DNA from: Rathayibacter oskolensis
GTDB lineage: Bacteria; Actinomycetota; Actinomycetes; Actinomycetales; Microbacteriaceae
Direction: 5' to 3'
DNA length: 64,000 nt
Assembly: GCF_900177245.1 (NCBI RefSeq)
Contig: NZ_FXBM01000001.1
Coordinates: forward strand, 682,001 to 746,000
The first letter of the stretch is position 1; each line of letters opens with the position of its first letter. Below are positions 32,883 through 41,533 of the stretch, piece by piece. The position numbers were made by a program, and so were the translations under genes. The notes beneath the pieces were generated by a model that was given only the letters and a program-made list of their open reading frames with translations, ran no database searches and was not told the DNA's origin.

Positions 32883-33899
32883 TCAGAGCGCGCGCAGTCG
32901 CGGCGCGAGGTCGCGCTCGAAGGCGTCGAAGAAGCGCTGCTGGTCGTCCCCGGGGGCGTGGAAGACGAGGTGCGTGAATCCGGCGTCGACGTAGGGCTTG
33001 ATCTGCGCGACGGTCTCGTCGGGGTCGGAGCCGACGATCCAGCGCTTCGCGACCTGCTCGATGGGCAGCTCGTCGGCCGCGCGCTCCATGTCGACCGGGT
33101 CGGTCAGCGAGTGCTTCTGCTCGGGGGTCAGCGACAGCGGCGCCCAGAATCGCGTGTTCTCGAGGGCGAGCGCGGGGTCGGTGTCGTAGGAGAGCTTGAT
33201 CTCGATCATGCGGTCGATGCTCGCGGAGTCGCGTTCGCCGGCCGCGGCACCCTCCTCCACCGCGGGGAGCAGCTTCTCGGTGTAGAGCTCCATGCCCTTG
33301 CCCGAGGTGCAGATGAAGCCGTCGCCCGCGCGTCCGGCGTACTTGGCGACCACCGGGCCGCCCGCAGCGATGTAGATCGGGACGCCGTTCTCGGGCTTGT
33401 CGTAGATGGACGCCTCGTGGGTCGAGTAGTACTCGCCGTCGAAGCTGACGCGGTCGCCGGCCCAGAGGGCGCGCATCAGGCGGACGGCTTCGCGCAGGCG
33501 CGCGAAGCGCTCCTTGAAGTCGGGCCAGCTCTGCTCGCCCGCGCCCTGATAGCCGGTCGCGACCTCGTTGAGGGCCTCGCCCGTGCCGACGCCGAGCATG
33601 ATCCGGTCGGGGTAGAGGACGCCGAGCGTGCCGAACGCCTGGGCGATGACGGCCGGGTTGTAGCGGTAGTGCGGAGTCATGACCGAGGTGCCGAGGCGGA
33701 TGGTCGACGTCCGCTCGCCGGCCGCGGCCAGCCACGCGAGCGAGAAGGGGGCGTGGCCGCCGGTGTGGCGCCAGGGCTGGAAGTGGTCGGAGACGACGGC
33801 GCTCTCGAAGCCGTGGCGTTCGGCCGCGACCGCGAGCTCGACGAGCTCACGCGCCCCGAACTGCTCCGCTGATGCCTTGTACCCGAGCGTGATCGTCAT
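32883..33899 (-). CDS. fgd: F420-dependent glucose-6-phosphate dehydrogenase
   Basis: 338-residue luciferase-like TIM-barrel enzyme. It oxidises glucose-6-phosphate to 6-phosphogluconolactone with reduction of F420. Family-specific blocks are nearly unchanged: [77 protein letters not shown] and [19 protein letters not shown] at 33899 is the family start. It lies upstream of the FO synthase gene on the same strand, linking cofactor production to its main reductant supply. Highly similar to mycobacterial Fgd1 as I recall that sequence. Confidence 0.92.
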   Translation of the reverse strand: MTITLGYKASAEQFGARELVELAVAAERHGFESAVVSDHFQPWRHTGGHAPFSLAWLAAAGERTSTIRLGTSVMTPHYRYNPAVIAQAFGTLGVLYPDRIMLGVGTGEALNEVATGYQGAGEQSWPDFKERFARLREAVRLMRALWAGDRVSFDGEYYSTHEASIYDKPENGVPIYIAAGGPVVAKYAGRAGDGFICTSGKGMELYTEKLLPAVEEGAAAGERDSASIDRMIEIKLSYDTDPALALENTRFWAPLSLTPEQKHSLTDPVDMERAADELPIEQVAKRWIVGSDPDETVAQIKPYVDAGFTHLVFHAPGDDQQRFFDAFERDLAPRLRAL

Positions 33900-33997
33900 C
33901 TGCAGCCTTCGTTCGCGGGAGGAACCGCTCCGGTCGATCGCGACCGGGAGGAGCGGTCCCTCCATTCTGCGCCCGCGCAGAGGCCGATCGGGACGCG

Positions 33998-34414
33998 TCA
34001 GGCCGTGCCGGCGGAGACGTTCACCATCCAGCCGACGCCGTAGCGGTCGACCAGCATGCCGAAGCGATCGCCCCAGGGGGAGTCGGAGAGCGGCATCGTG
34101 ACCGTGCCGCCGTCCGACAGCGCGGCGAAGTACTCGTTCGCCTCGTCGACGTCGTCGCCGAAGAGCGCGATGGTCACCCGGGCGCCGTCGTCGTAGTCCA
34201 TGGTCGACGGGGTGTCCGATCCCATCAGGATCATGCCCTTCGGAGTGGTGAGCTGCGAGTGCATGATCAGGTCGTCGTCGGCCGAGTCGCCTCCCATCGG
34301 GAAGTCGGCGAAGGTGCTCGCTTGGAGCTCGCCTCCGAAGACCGATCGGTAGTACTCCATCGCTTCGCGGGCGTTGTTCCGGAAGCTGATGTACGGGCTG
34401 AGGCTCGTCGACAT
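33998..34414 (-). CDS. VOC-family (PhnB-like) protein
   Basis: 138-residue glyoxalase-fold protein of the PhnB/3-demethylubiquinone-methyltransferase-like group. Features are [20 protein letters not shown] at the start, [34 protein letters not shown] and the final [20 protein letters not shown]. The fold forms a dimer with a metal or ligand site; the reaction in these stand-alone proteins is unknown. Its ATG at 34414 defines a normal-length protein; longer frames upstream are not credible. Confidence 0.87.
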   Translation of the reverse strand: MSTSLSPYISFRNNAREAMEYYRSVFGGELQASTFADFPMGGDSADDDLIMHSQLTTPKGMILMGSDTPSTMDYDDGARVTIALFGDDVDEANEYFAALSDGGTVTMPLSDSPWGDRFGMLVDRYGVGWMVNVSAGTA

Positions 34415-34500
34415 GAGAGTGCCTTTCCAGTGCTGGGACGTCGCTGACGGCCCCAGTATCGACCTGCCGCGCGCTCTGGGCAACGGCCCCGCAGCGCGCG

Positions 34501-35412
34501 TCAGAGCTCGGCGCGCATCGGCGGGTTCGCGCCCGAGCGGGAGGTCGTGACTCCCGCGACCTTCGCCGCCCAGTGGCCGATCGCGCGGAGCGCCGGCTCG
34601 TCGAGCAGCATCCCGTTCGGCGCCCCGAGGCCCTGCCGGAACGCCTCGTCGAGGATCGCGCCCATCGCCGAGTCGCCCGCGCCGATCGTATCGGCGACGA
34701 CGATCCGCGCGGCCGGGACGTTCGCCCGCGCGACGGAGGAGGCGAGCAGCAGCCCGTCGCCCCCGCGGGTCACGACGGCCAGTTGCGCCCCGAGCGAGAG
34801 CAGGCGGGTGAGCACCTCGTCCAGCTGCATCGTCGGGTAGAGCCACTCGGCGTCCTCGTCGCTCAGCTTCACGATCTCGCACGCCGCGGCGACGCGCTCG
34901 AAGCGGGCGAGCGCCTCCCGATGCCCGCCGACGAGGGCGGGGCGGATGTTCGCGTCGACGCTCGCGGTGACACCGGCCGGTAGCGCCTCCAGCAGCTCGA
35001 GCACGGCGGCGCCGCCGGGCTCGAGGTAGATCGCGATCGACCCCGTGTGCACGTGGTCTGCCGAGGCCGGGTCGGCGGCCGGCGGGTTCCACGACAGGTC
35101 GAAGTCGTACTCGGCGGAGCCGTCCTCCTGCAGCACGGCCCGTGCGGTGGAGGTGCGCTCGGCGTCGCCGTGCAGCACTACGACTCCGGACGCGCCGAGG
35201 TGCTCGACGATCTGCCGCCCCCTGCCGTCGTCGGCGAGGTCGGTGACGAGCGTCGCCGTGCGGCCGAGCCGGGCGAGGGTGAGCGCGACGTTGGCGGGGG
35301 AGCCCCCCACGTGCTCCGTGCTCGCGCCGTCGCGCTCGACGATGTCGATCAGCGCTTCGCCGATGACGAGGACCCGGGGAGCCGCGCTGTCGCGGTCGTT
35401 CGCGGAGGACAT
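34501..35412 (-). CDS. PfkB-family carbohydrate kinase, fructokinase-like
   Basis: 303-residue sugar kinase. The N-terminal [16 protein letters not shown] and [15 protein letters not shown] are PfkB signature 1. [18 protein letters not shown] is signature 2 with the catalytic Asp in GAGD. The sugar-binding lid region ([10 protein letters not shown]) and the ATP-site [13 protein letters not shown] are present. It probably phosphorylates fructose or a related sugar; specificity cannot be settled from sequence. No transporter is adjacent. Confidence 0.88.
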   Translation of the reverse strand: MSSANDRDSAAPRVLVIGEALIDIVERDGASTEHVGGSPANVALTLARLGRTATLVTDLADDGRGRQIVEHLGASGVVVLHGDAERTSTARAVLQEDGSAEYDFDLSWNPPAADPASADHVHTGSIAIYLEPGGAAVLELLEALPAGVTASVDANIRPALVGGHREALARFERVAAACEIVKLSDEDAEWLYPTMQLDEVLTRLLSLGAQLAVVTRGGDGLLLASSVARANVPAARIVVADTIGAGDSAMGAILDEAFRQGLGAPNGMLLDEPALRAIGHWAAKVAGVTTSRSGANPPMRAEL

Positions 35413-35464
35413 GCCGCCATCATGCCGCGTCGCGGCGCTCCGACGCTCGGTTCTGCACCGGAGG

Positions 35465-36004
35465 TCAGCCGTGCATCGACGCGAGCACCTCGTCGACCGT
35501 CGTGAGCGCGATCAGCGGCGCGTACAGCGCCATCGCGTCGAGCGCCCGCCGGTGATCGGCCTCGGAGGCGCCCGCGCACGCGTCCTCGACGACCCGCACG
35601 TGCACTCCCGCGTCCGCTGCCGCCAGGGCGGTCGACAAGACGCAGCAGTCGGTCGAGACTCCGGTGAGCACCATCTCGCGAGACTCGTCGAGCTCGGCCT
35701 CGAGGTCGGCACCCCACTTGCCGAAGGTCGTCGCCGTCACCGTCCGGTGCCCCTCGAAGCCCTCGACCAGCTCGTACAGCCGGTCCTCCGCCGGCACCAG
35801 CGCGAACGGCCAATCGCGGTAGTAGGGGATCCACGCGCCGCTCGGCTGCGACGGCGCCACGAAGCGGGTGGTCACCACCCGCTCGCCGAACGCGGGGAGC
35901 AGCCGGCGCGTCCCGGAGGCGGCCCGGGCGAACTCCGAGGAGCCCCACGGCGACTCCGGGTCGGCGAACACGTGCTGCAGGTCGATCGCGACGAGCAGCG
36001 TCAC
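35465..36004 (-). CDS. Isochorismatase-family cysteine hydrolase
   Basis: 179-residue cysteine hydrolase. The catalytic triad positions are Asp in LLVAIDLQHVFAD, Lys in TTFGKWGADLEAEL and Cys in LTGVSTDCCVLSTAL. Family members hydrolyse nicotinamide, carbamates, biurets or isochorismate. The GTG start at 36004 overlaps the stop of the NCS1 permease gene by 4 bases. Coupling to a nucleobase/allantoin-type permease suggests that it processes an imported N-heterocycle or amide, for example in purine or pyrimidine catabolism. Confidence 0.85.
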   Translation of the reverse strand: MTLLVAIDLQHVFADPESPWGSSEFARAASGTRRLLPAFGERVVTTRFVAPSQPSGAWIPYYRDWPFALVPAEDRLYELVEGFEGHRTVTATTFGKWGADLEAELDESREMVLTGVSTDCCVLSTALAAADAGVHVRVVEDACAGASEADHRRALDAMALYAPLIALTTVDEVLASMHG

Positions 36005-37449
36005 GCGCGCGACTCCTGTCGGCGCACCGCCGAGCGCGAGGCGGCCAGCGTCCCGGCGAAGCCGATGACGAGCGCCACCAGCACGCCCAGGTTCGCGTAG
36101 GCCCACTCGCCCTCGCGGCCGCCGATCGGCCCCAGCAGGTACCCCTCCCACTCGAAGCCGGGCGAGGAGTTCACCACGAGCCCCCAGCCGACGATCGCTC
36201 CGATCACCACGAGCGCGACCGGCGCGACCGAGACGCGGCCGTAGCGACCGCGCGGATCGTAGAGCGCCTCCTGGTCGTAGTCGCGTCGGCGGAGGAGCAG
36301 ATCGGCGAGGAACACGCCGAGCCATGCCGCGATGGGCACGCCGAGCGTGATCAGGAACCCCTGGAACGGCCCGAGGAAGTCGCCCGCGATGAAGACGACG
36401 TAGATCGCCCCGAGCACCATCAGCACCCCGTCGATGCCGGCGGCGACGGGCCGCGAGACCTTCAGCCCGGTGCTGAGCAGGGCGAGGCCGGAGGAGTAGA
36501 TGTCCATCACGGCGCCTCCGATCAGCCCGAGCAGCGCCACCACGATGAAGGGGAGGAGGAACCAGACCGGCAGGATGCTCGCGAGCGCCCCGATCGGATC
36601 CGTCGCGATCGCGCCGGAGAGGTCGGCCGACGACGCGGCGAGCAGGAGGCCCACGATCACCAGGACGACGGGTGCCACGGCGCCCCCGATCGTGGTCCAG
36701 GCGATGACTCCGGCGGTTCCCGCCGTGCGGGGGAGGTAGCGGGAGTAGTCGGCCGCGGCGTTCACCCAGCCGAGTCCGAAGCCGGTCATCATGAACACCA
36801 GTCCGCCGATCACGGCGGCGGCGGAGCCCGGGGGCAGGCTCGCGACCGCCGCGAGGTCGATGCGGTCGAGCACCAGGACGACGTAGATCACGGTGAGGAC
36901 CGCGGTCGCGATCGTGATCGCGAGCTGGAGCCGCATGATCAGGCGGAACCCGGCGACACCGGCGACGACGATGAGCGCAGCGACGACGATCAGCGCCACG
37001 ACCTTGGTGAGCACGCCGCCGTCCCAGCCGAACTCCTCGAACACGGTCGCCGTCGCGAGGACCGCGAGCGAGGCGAGCACCGTCTCCCAGCCGACCGTGA
37101 GCAGCCACGAGATCACCGCGATGAGCCGGTTGCCGTCGACTCCGAACGCCGCCCGGCTCAGCACCATCGTCGGAGCGGAGCCGCGCTTGCCGGCCACGGC
37201 CACGAACCCGCAGAAGAGGAACGACACGACGATGCCGATGACTCCGACGGCCGTCGCCTGCCAGAACGAGAGCCCGAAGCCCAGCAGGAACGAGCCGTAG
37301 CTCAGGCCGAGGACCGACACGTTGGAGGCGAACCACGGCCAGAACAGGTCGCGCGGGCGGCCGTGCCGCTCCGACTCCTGGATCGTGTCGAGGCCGTTGA
37401 GCTCGATGCCCCCTCTGGTGCGGGCTGTCGTCGAATCGGGAGAGGTCAT
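36001..37449 (-). CDS. NCS1-family cytosine/purine permease
   Basis: 482-residue membrane protein with about twelve helices. The NCS1 consensus is clear: RDLFWPWFASNVSVLGLSYG in helix 1, GKRGSAPTMVLSRAAFGVDG, GLGWVNAAADYSRYLPRTAG, VVALLGLIGGAVMDIYSSGL and the late LRRRDYDQEALYDPRGRYG motif. It probably imports cytosine, purines or allantoin with protons or sodium. It is translationally coupled to the downstream isochorismatase-like hydrolase, indicating uptake and hydrolysis of the same compound. Confidence 0.9.
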   Translation of the reverse strand: MTSPDSTTARTRGGIELNGLDTIQESERHGRPRDLFWPWFASNVSVLGLSYGSFLLGFGLSFWQATAVGVIGIVVSFLFCGFVAVAGKRGSAPTMVLSRAAFGVDGNRLIAVISWLLTVGWETVLASLAVLATATVFEEFGWDGGVLTKVVALIVVAALIVVAGVAGFRLIMRLQLAITIATAVLTVIYVVLVLDRIDLAAVASLPPGSAAAVIGGLVFMMTGFGLGWVNAAADYSRYLPRTAGTAGVIAWTTIGGAVAPVVLVIVGLLLAASSADLSGAIATDPIGALASILPVWFLLPFIVVALLGLIGGAVMDIYSSGLALLSTGLKVSRPVAAGIDGVLMVLGAIYVVFIAGDFLGPFQGFLITLGVPIAAWLGVFLADLLLRRRDYDQEALYDPRGRYGRVSVAPVALVVIGAIVGWGLVVNSSPGFEWEGYLLGPIGGREGEWAYANLGVLVALVIGFAGTLAASRSAVRRQESRA

Positions 37450-37504
37450 CGAATCCCTCGTTCTCGCGCTGGCGCGCCGGCCCTGTGCCGGAGCTCTGTC
37501 GAAT

Positions 37505-37927
37505 CTAGCCCTGCGCGGGAGCCCTGCCGCCCTCGAGCAGCAGGCGGAGGGTCTCGAGGTCGGCCGCCACGCGGGCGCAGTCGTCGTCCCAGTCGTCCAG
37601 GCTCATGCCGGGGCGGCGGCGCACGGTGAACGCGACCTCGGCTCCGTCGCCGTTGACGAGGATCCGCAGCGGATTGTCGACGGAGCTCCCGTCGGGAAGG
37701 GTCACCACGTGATCGGCCACGCCGAACGGATTGCGGGGCGCGAACCGCACCTCGACCCGCCCCATCGGCGAGTCGGCGAACCAGCGTCCGTCCACCTCCT
37801 CGACGGAGGCAGAGGCGAGGCCCTCGGCCCAGAGCGGCAGGTTCGCGGGATCGATCACGAAGTCGTAGACCTCGGAGGCGGGCACGTCGATCACCACGCC
37901 GACCGGGCGGGACTCGAACAGGGTCAT
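37505..37927 (-). CDS. SRPBCC (START/Bet v1-like) family protein
   Basis: 140-residue protein of the polyketide-cyclase/SRPBCC fold. PVGVVIDVPASEVYDFVIDP and ANLPLWAEGLASASVEEVDG are the typical first strand-helix elements (ligand-pocket lid). The long C-terminal helix DDCARVAADLETLRLLLEGG closes the cavity. Such proteins bind small hydrophobic ligands; some are toxins' partners or cyclases. It is followed by the M20 peptidase gene on the other side of a 30-base gap, upstream on the same strand. Ligand unknown. Confidence 0.85.
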   Translation of the reverse strand: MTLFESRPVGVVIDVPASEVYDFVIDPANLPLWAEGLASASVEEVDGRWFADSPMGRVEVRFAPRNPFGVADHVVTLPDGSSVDNPLRILVNGDGAEVAFTVRRRPGMSLDDWDDDCARVAADLETLRLLLEGGRAPAQG

Positions 37928-37957
37928 CCGGGGCTCCTCGTCGTCTCGTCGCTCACG

Positions 37958-39154
37958 TCAGTCTCCCTCCGCAGCGAAGCTCGCCACCAGAAGGGAGGCG
38001 AGCGTGATCCGCTCGAGGATCCCCTCGATGCTCACGGACTCGCCGCGCGCGTGGGCGCCCTGGCCGGGGGCGCCGAGCCCGTCGAGCACCGGGATCCCGA
38101 GCGCCGCGATCAGGTTGCCGTCGCTCGCGCCGCCGACCGAGGTCTCGGTGAGGGGCAGGTCGATGGTCCTCGCCACGCGTTCGGCGCGGCGGAAGAGCGC
38201 GGCGACCGCCGCAGTGCGCTCGAAGACGGGACGCTGCCACGACCCGCGCACCTCGATGCGGATGCGCGGATCGGAGGCCTCGAGCGCGTTCATCTCGGCC
38301 TCGACCCGAGCCGCCTCCGCCGAGCCGCGGATGCGAGCCTCGAGCTCGAGCCGGACGCGCCCCGTGGTCACGTTCACGCGGTGGCCCCCGCCGATCAGGC
38401 CGATGTTGACGGTCGTGCCCGCCTCGGGGCGCGCGATGCCGAGCACGCGCGGGATCAGGACGCCGAGCTCGTGGATGGCACTCGCGCCCTTCTCCGGCTC
38501 GACTCCCGCGTGCGCCTCGACGCCGACGACGTCGACGACGAAGTTGCCGATGCCCTTGCGGGCCGTCTTCACCGCGTCGCCGATCGCCCCCTCGAAGACG
38601 AGCGCCGCCTCCGCGCCCCTGCTCTGGTGCTCGAGGAAGCCGCGGGAGGTGAGGCTGCCCACCTCCTCGTCGCCGTTCACGACGAGCCGGACCGCCGGGT
38701 GGGCGAGCCGCGCGTGCCGCAGGGCGGCCACGAGCCACACCATCTGCACGAGACCGACCTTCATGTCGTAGGTGCCGGGGCCGCTCAGGCGGTCGCCGTC
38801 GACGGCGAAGGGCCAGGAGCGGGTCGTGCCGAGCGGCCAGACGGTGTCGTAGTGACCGAGGAGCGCGATGAAGGGGCGGGAGCCGCGCGCCCCGCGGCCG
38901 GGCGCCGAACCGGGGTAGGTCCAGCTGGTGGCGCGGGGTGCGTCCTGCTCGCGCAGGTGCTCGATCTCGGCGGCGTGCCCGAGGCGCTCGCCGACCCAGT
39001 GCACGAGGTAGGCGTGCAGCTCCTCGAGCGCGTCGAGGGAGTCGCTGGGGCTCTCGATCATGACGAGGTGGCGGATGTCGTCGAGGATGCGCGCGCGGTT
39101 GTCTCGGAGGAAGGTGCGCACGCGGGCGGCGTCGGCGGCATCGGGGAAGGTCAC
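37958..39154 (-). CDS. M20-family zinc metallopeptidase, glutamate-carboxypeptidase-like
   Basis: 398-residue dizinc exopeptidase. Zinc and catalytic motifs are visible: GHYDTVWPLG with the first His and Asp, SGPGTYDMKVGL with the bridging Asp, and NGDEEVGSLTSR with the general-base Glu-Glu. Later come the dimerisation-domain His in VEAHAGVEPEKGAS and the last ligand in APGQGAHARGESVS. This order and the glutamate carboxypeptidase CPG2-like architecture suggest removal of C-terminal Glu or another amino acid from small peptides or folate-like compounds. Cytoplasmic; no signal peptide. Confidence 0.88.
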   Translation of the reverse strand: MTFPDAADAARVRTFLRDNRARILDDIRHLVMIESPSDSLDALEELHAYLVHWVGERLGHAAEIEHLREQDAPRATSWTYPGSAPGRGARGSRPFIALLGHYDTVWPLGTTRSWPFAVDGDRLSGPGTYDMKVGLVQMVWLVAALRHARLAHPAVRLVVNGDEEVGSLTSRGFLEHQSRGAEAALVFEGAIGDAVKTARKGIGNFVVDVVGVEAHAGVEPEKGASAIHELGVLIPRVLGIARPEAGTTVNIGLIGGGHRVNVTTGRVRLELEARIRGSAEAARVEAEMNALEASDPRIRIEVRGSWQRPVFERTAAVAALFRRAERVARTIDLPLTETSVGGASDGNLIAALGIPVLDGLGAPGQGAHARGESVSIEGILERITLASLLVASFAAEGD

Positions 39155-39375
39155 CGTACCCGGAGTACCAGAGTGCGGGCGCTGACGCGAACCGGCGGGG
39201 CTGCGGGGCCGGGTGTGCGGGTGGCCCGCGCGGCCGGGTGTGCGATTCGCAAGCGATCCGGGCGCGATGCCGTGTTCTGCCGCGGCAACGGCCGGGGGAG
39301 GGGCGATCGCCTGCGCATCGCACCGGGTCCTGCAGATCGCACCGGCCCCTCCCGCGGGGCGCAGACGCGGCGCGG

Positions 39376-39403
39376 TGAACCGAACGGTGCGCGGCTACGT
39401 TGA
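39376..39403 (+). promoter_or_regulatory. ECF (SigL-type) autoregulatory promoter
   Basis: TGAACC (39376-39381) and CGTTGA (39398-39403) are separated by 16 bases. This matches the SigL-type consensus TGAACC-N16/17-CGT known from mycobacteria. It lies 17 bases before the sigma gene's ATG, suggesting the sigma factor transcribes its own operon with a very short leader. Confidence 0.7.
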
Positions 39404-39419
39404 AGGAGGGGAGGTGGAG

Positions 39420-39929
39420 ATGTCCGACGAACAGGCCGAGATGCTGCGTGCGCTGCACGACGAGCACTCCCCGGCGCTCTGGCGCTTCGTCCTCCGGCTG
39501 ACGGGCGACCGGCAGATGGCCGAGGACGTGGTGCAGGAGGCGCTCCTGCGCGCCTGGAAGCATCCCGAGATCCTCGCGCAGGGCGAGGCCGCGGCCCGCT
39601 CCTGGCTCTACACCGTCGCCCGCAACCTCGTCATCGACGACCGCCGGAGCGCCAGGCACGCCCGCGAGTTCGGCACGGACCAGGTGCCGGAGCGCGCGCA
39701 CAGCGACCGCACCGACCAGGTGCTCGACGCCTGGCTCCTCTCGGACGCCCTGAGCGGCATGAGCTACGACCATCGCGCCGTGATCGTGCACGCCTACTAC
39801 GGCGGCCGGAGCGTCAGCGAGATCGCCGAGCTGCTCGGGATCGCTCCCGGGACGGTGAAGTCCCGGATGCACTACGGGATGCGCGCGCTCAAGCTCGCGC
39901 TGCAGGAGAGGGGGGTGACCGAGCTGTGA
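39420..39929 (+). CDS. ECF RNA polymerase sigma factor, SigL/SigK-like
   Basis: 169-residue ECF sigma factor. Region 2 is LHDEHSPALWRFVLRLTGDR through VVQEALLRAWKHPEI and ARSWLYTVARNLVIDDRRSA. Region 4 is SYDHRAVIVHAYYGGRSVSE with IAELLGIAPGTVKSRMHYGM. The ATG at 39420 is preceded by GGAGGGGAGG. It overlaps the downstream anti-sigma gene by 4 bases (GTGA), and a SigL-type promoter precedes it. The pair corresponds to the mycobacterial SigL-RslA arrangement, which responds to envelope or oxidative stress. Confidence 0.88.
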   Translation: MSDEQAEMLRALHDEHSPALWRFVLRLTGDRQMAEDVVQEALLRAWKHPEILAQGEAAARSWLYTVARNLVIDDRRSARHAREFGTDQVPERAHSDRTDQVLDAWLLSDALSGMSYDHRAVIVHAYYGGRSVSEIAELLGIAPGTVKSRMHYGMRALKLALQERGVTEL

Positions 39930-40681
39930 GCACCGACCCGCGAACCGACGAGCTCCCCGACGACGACGCGTTCCGCGACTGGGACGCCGCGTACCTCCTC
40001 GGTGCCCTGTCGACCGCCGACCGCCGCGCCTACGAGCTGCACCTGCGCTCCTGCCCCGCCTGCCGCGAGGGGCTCTCGGAGTTCGTCCCGCTGCCCGGTC
40101 TGCTCGCGCACCTGCCCCACGACGAGGCCCTGGCGCTGCTCGAGCTCCCCGAGGGCCGCCCGGCCGAGGCGGCTCCGCCCGCGCTCCTGCCGCGCTTGGC
40201 CGCAGCCGCCGCCTCCGTCCGCCGACGGACGCGCGTCAGGATCGCGGCGCTCGTGCTGGTCGCGGCCGGAGTGTCGGCCGCCGCCGCGATCGCCCTCCCG
40301 CTCGTGGTCGGCTCGGCCCTGCCCCTCGAGACCGCCGGCGCCACCGTGTCGCTCGCGAGCGCCCCGGGCGTGCCCGTCGAGGCGACCGTGCGATTCGTCT
40401 CGGAGGAGTGGGGCACGCGGATCGACATGGACTGCAGCTGGGCCGATCAGGGCGGAGGCGAGCAGGACGGCGCCGAGCCCTACCGCGAGACCGGCGGGGT
40501 GGGCTACGTCATGTACGTGACCGACACCTCCGGGTCGACGGAGCCGGTCGGATCGTGGACGAGCACGCCCGGGACGAGGATGCACCCGACCCTCGCGACC
40601 GGGCTCCCGCTCGCCGAGATCGCCGCGGTCGAGGTGCGGGTGCAGGGCTCCGACGCGGTGATCCTCACCGGCGCTCCGTGA
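39926..40681 (+). CDS. Membrane-bound zinc-finger anti-sigma factor (RslA-like)
   Basis: 251-residue regulator that binds and inhibits the SigL-like factor encoded just upstream. The cytoplasmic domain has the ZAS motif His-x3-Cys-x2-Cys in YELHLRSCPACREGL (about residues 37-50). A single helix (about 108-130, IAALVLVAAGVSAAAAIALP) crosses the membrane, and an anti-sigma-K type extracytoplasmic domain follows (GVPVEATVRFVSEEWGTR to the end). Zinc release by oxidation or ligand binding outside would free the sigma factor. GTG start with GTGA coupling. Confidence 0.88.
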   Translation: MSTDPRTDELPDDDAFRDWDAAYLLGALSTADRRAYELHLRSCPACREGLSEFVPLPGLLAHLPHDEALALLELPEGRPAEAAPPALLPRLAAAAASVRRRTRVRIAALVLVAAGVSAAAAIALPLVVGSALPLETAGATVSLASAPGVPVEATVRFVSEEWGTRIDMDCSWADQGGGEQDGAEPYRETGGVGYVMYVTDTSGSTEPVGSWTSTPGTRMHPTLATGLPLAEIAAVEVRVQGSDAVILTGAP

Positions 40682-40735
40682 CCGCGCGGCCGGATTCCCA
40701 GGTGGGAGGCCGACTCGCTGAGTAGCTTCTCAGTC

Positions 40736-41437
40736 ATGACGATCGCGACTCTCGCCCTCGCCCCGGCGTCCCTGGCCACCTCCTCTTCCTCCTCCGACAG
40801 CATCGACGAGCTCTCCGGACTCGTCGGCGTCGCCGCACGGGTGATCGCCGTGCTCGGCGAGGTGGGCGTCGGCCTGATGACGCTGATCGAGACGGTGTTC
40901 CCGCCGATCCCGAGCGAGCTGGTGCTGCCGCTCGCCGGGTTCCTCGCTCAGCAGGGGCGGATGAACCTGGTCCTCGTCGTCATCACGGCGACCCTCGGCG
41001 CCTACCTCGGTGGTCTGGTCCTGTACTGGCTCGGCCACCGGATCGGCACCGAGCGCTCGATCCGCCTGCTGTCCAAGCTGCCGCTGGTCGACCGCGAGGA
41101 CTTCGAGAAGGCGGTCGGCTGGTTCCGTCGTCACGGCACGTGGGCGGTGCTGTTCGGGCGGCTGATCCCCGGCGTCCGCAGTCTGATCTCGCTGCCGGCG
41201 GGTGCCGAGCGGATGAACCTCCTCCTGTTCTCGGGACTCACCCTCCTCGGCTCCGGGGTATGGAACGGCCTGCTGATCGGGTTCGGCGCCGCGCTCGGGA
41301 CGCAGTACGAGCTCGTCGACCAGTACGCCGGAGTGCTCGACGCGATCATCTACAGCGCGATCGGAGTGGTGATCCTCCTGCTGGTGGTCCGGAGCGTGAG
41401 GCGCCGTCGCGCGGCGAGCACCGGTCGACGGCACTGA
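40736..41437 (+). CDS. DedA-family membrane protein
   Basis: 233-residue member of the DedA/VTT superfamily, likely a lipid scramblase or undecaprenyl-phosphate flippase in the cytoplasmic membrane. Signature elements are LIETVFPPIPSELVLPLAGF in the first reentrant region, GAYLGGLVLYWLGHRIGTER, the arginine-containing FGRLIPGVRSLISLPAGAER and NGLLIGFGAALGTQY. The C-terminal helix ends in RRRRAASTGRRH. Expressed alone between the anti-sigma operon and the copper ATPase gene. Confidence 0.9.
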   Translation: MTIATLALAPASLATSSSSSDSIDELSGLVGVAARVIAVLGEVGVGLMTLIETVFPPIPSELVLPLAGFLAQQGRMNLVLVVITATLGAYLGGLVLYWLGHRIGTERSIRLLSKLPLVDREDFEKAVGWFRRHGTWAVLFGRLIPGVRSLISLPAGAERMNLLLFSGLTLLGSGVWNGLLIGFGAALGTQYELVDQYAGVLDAIIYSAIGVVILLLVVRSVRRRRAASTGRRH

Positions 41438-41499
41438 CGAGTCGGCTCACGGACGCCCCGGCGCCCGCGGTCCGGGAATAGTCGCGGACCCTCCTCGTT

Positions 41500-41518
41500 G
41501 ATACCCCCAGGGGGTATC
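41500..41518 (+). promoter_or_regulatory. CsoR-type copper operator
   Basis: GATACCCCCAGGGGGTATC is a 19-base inverted repeat with the TACCCCC/GGGGGTA arms typical of CsoR binding sites. It overlaps the likely promoter 16 bases upstream of the copper ATPase start, so copper loading of CsoR should derepress the gene. No csoR gene is in the window. Confidence 0.82.
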
Positions 41519-41533
41519 GAGAGGAGAGAGTCG

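Noticed and set aside
37322-39403. 693-residue plus-strand frame over the M20 peptidase and SRPBCC genes
   Set aside because: Its sequence is low-complexity and the opposite strand has clear catalytic motifs, so it is a GC-bias shadow.
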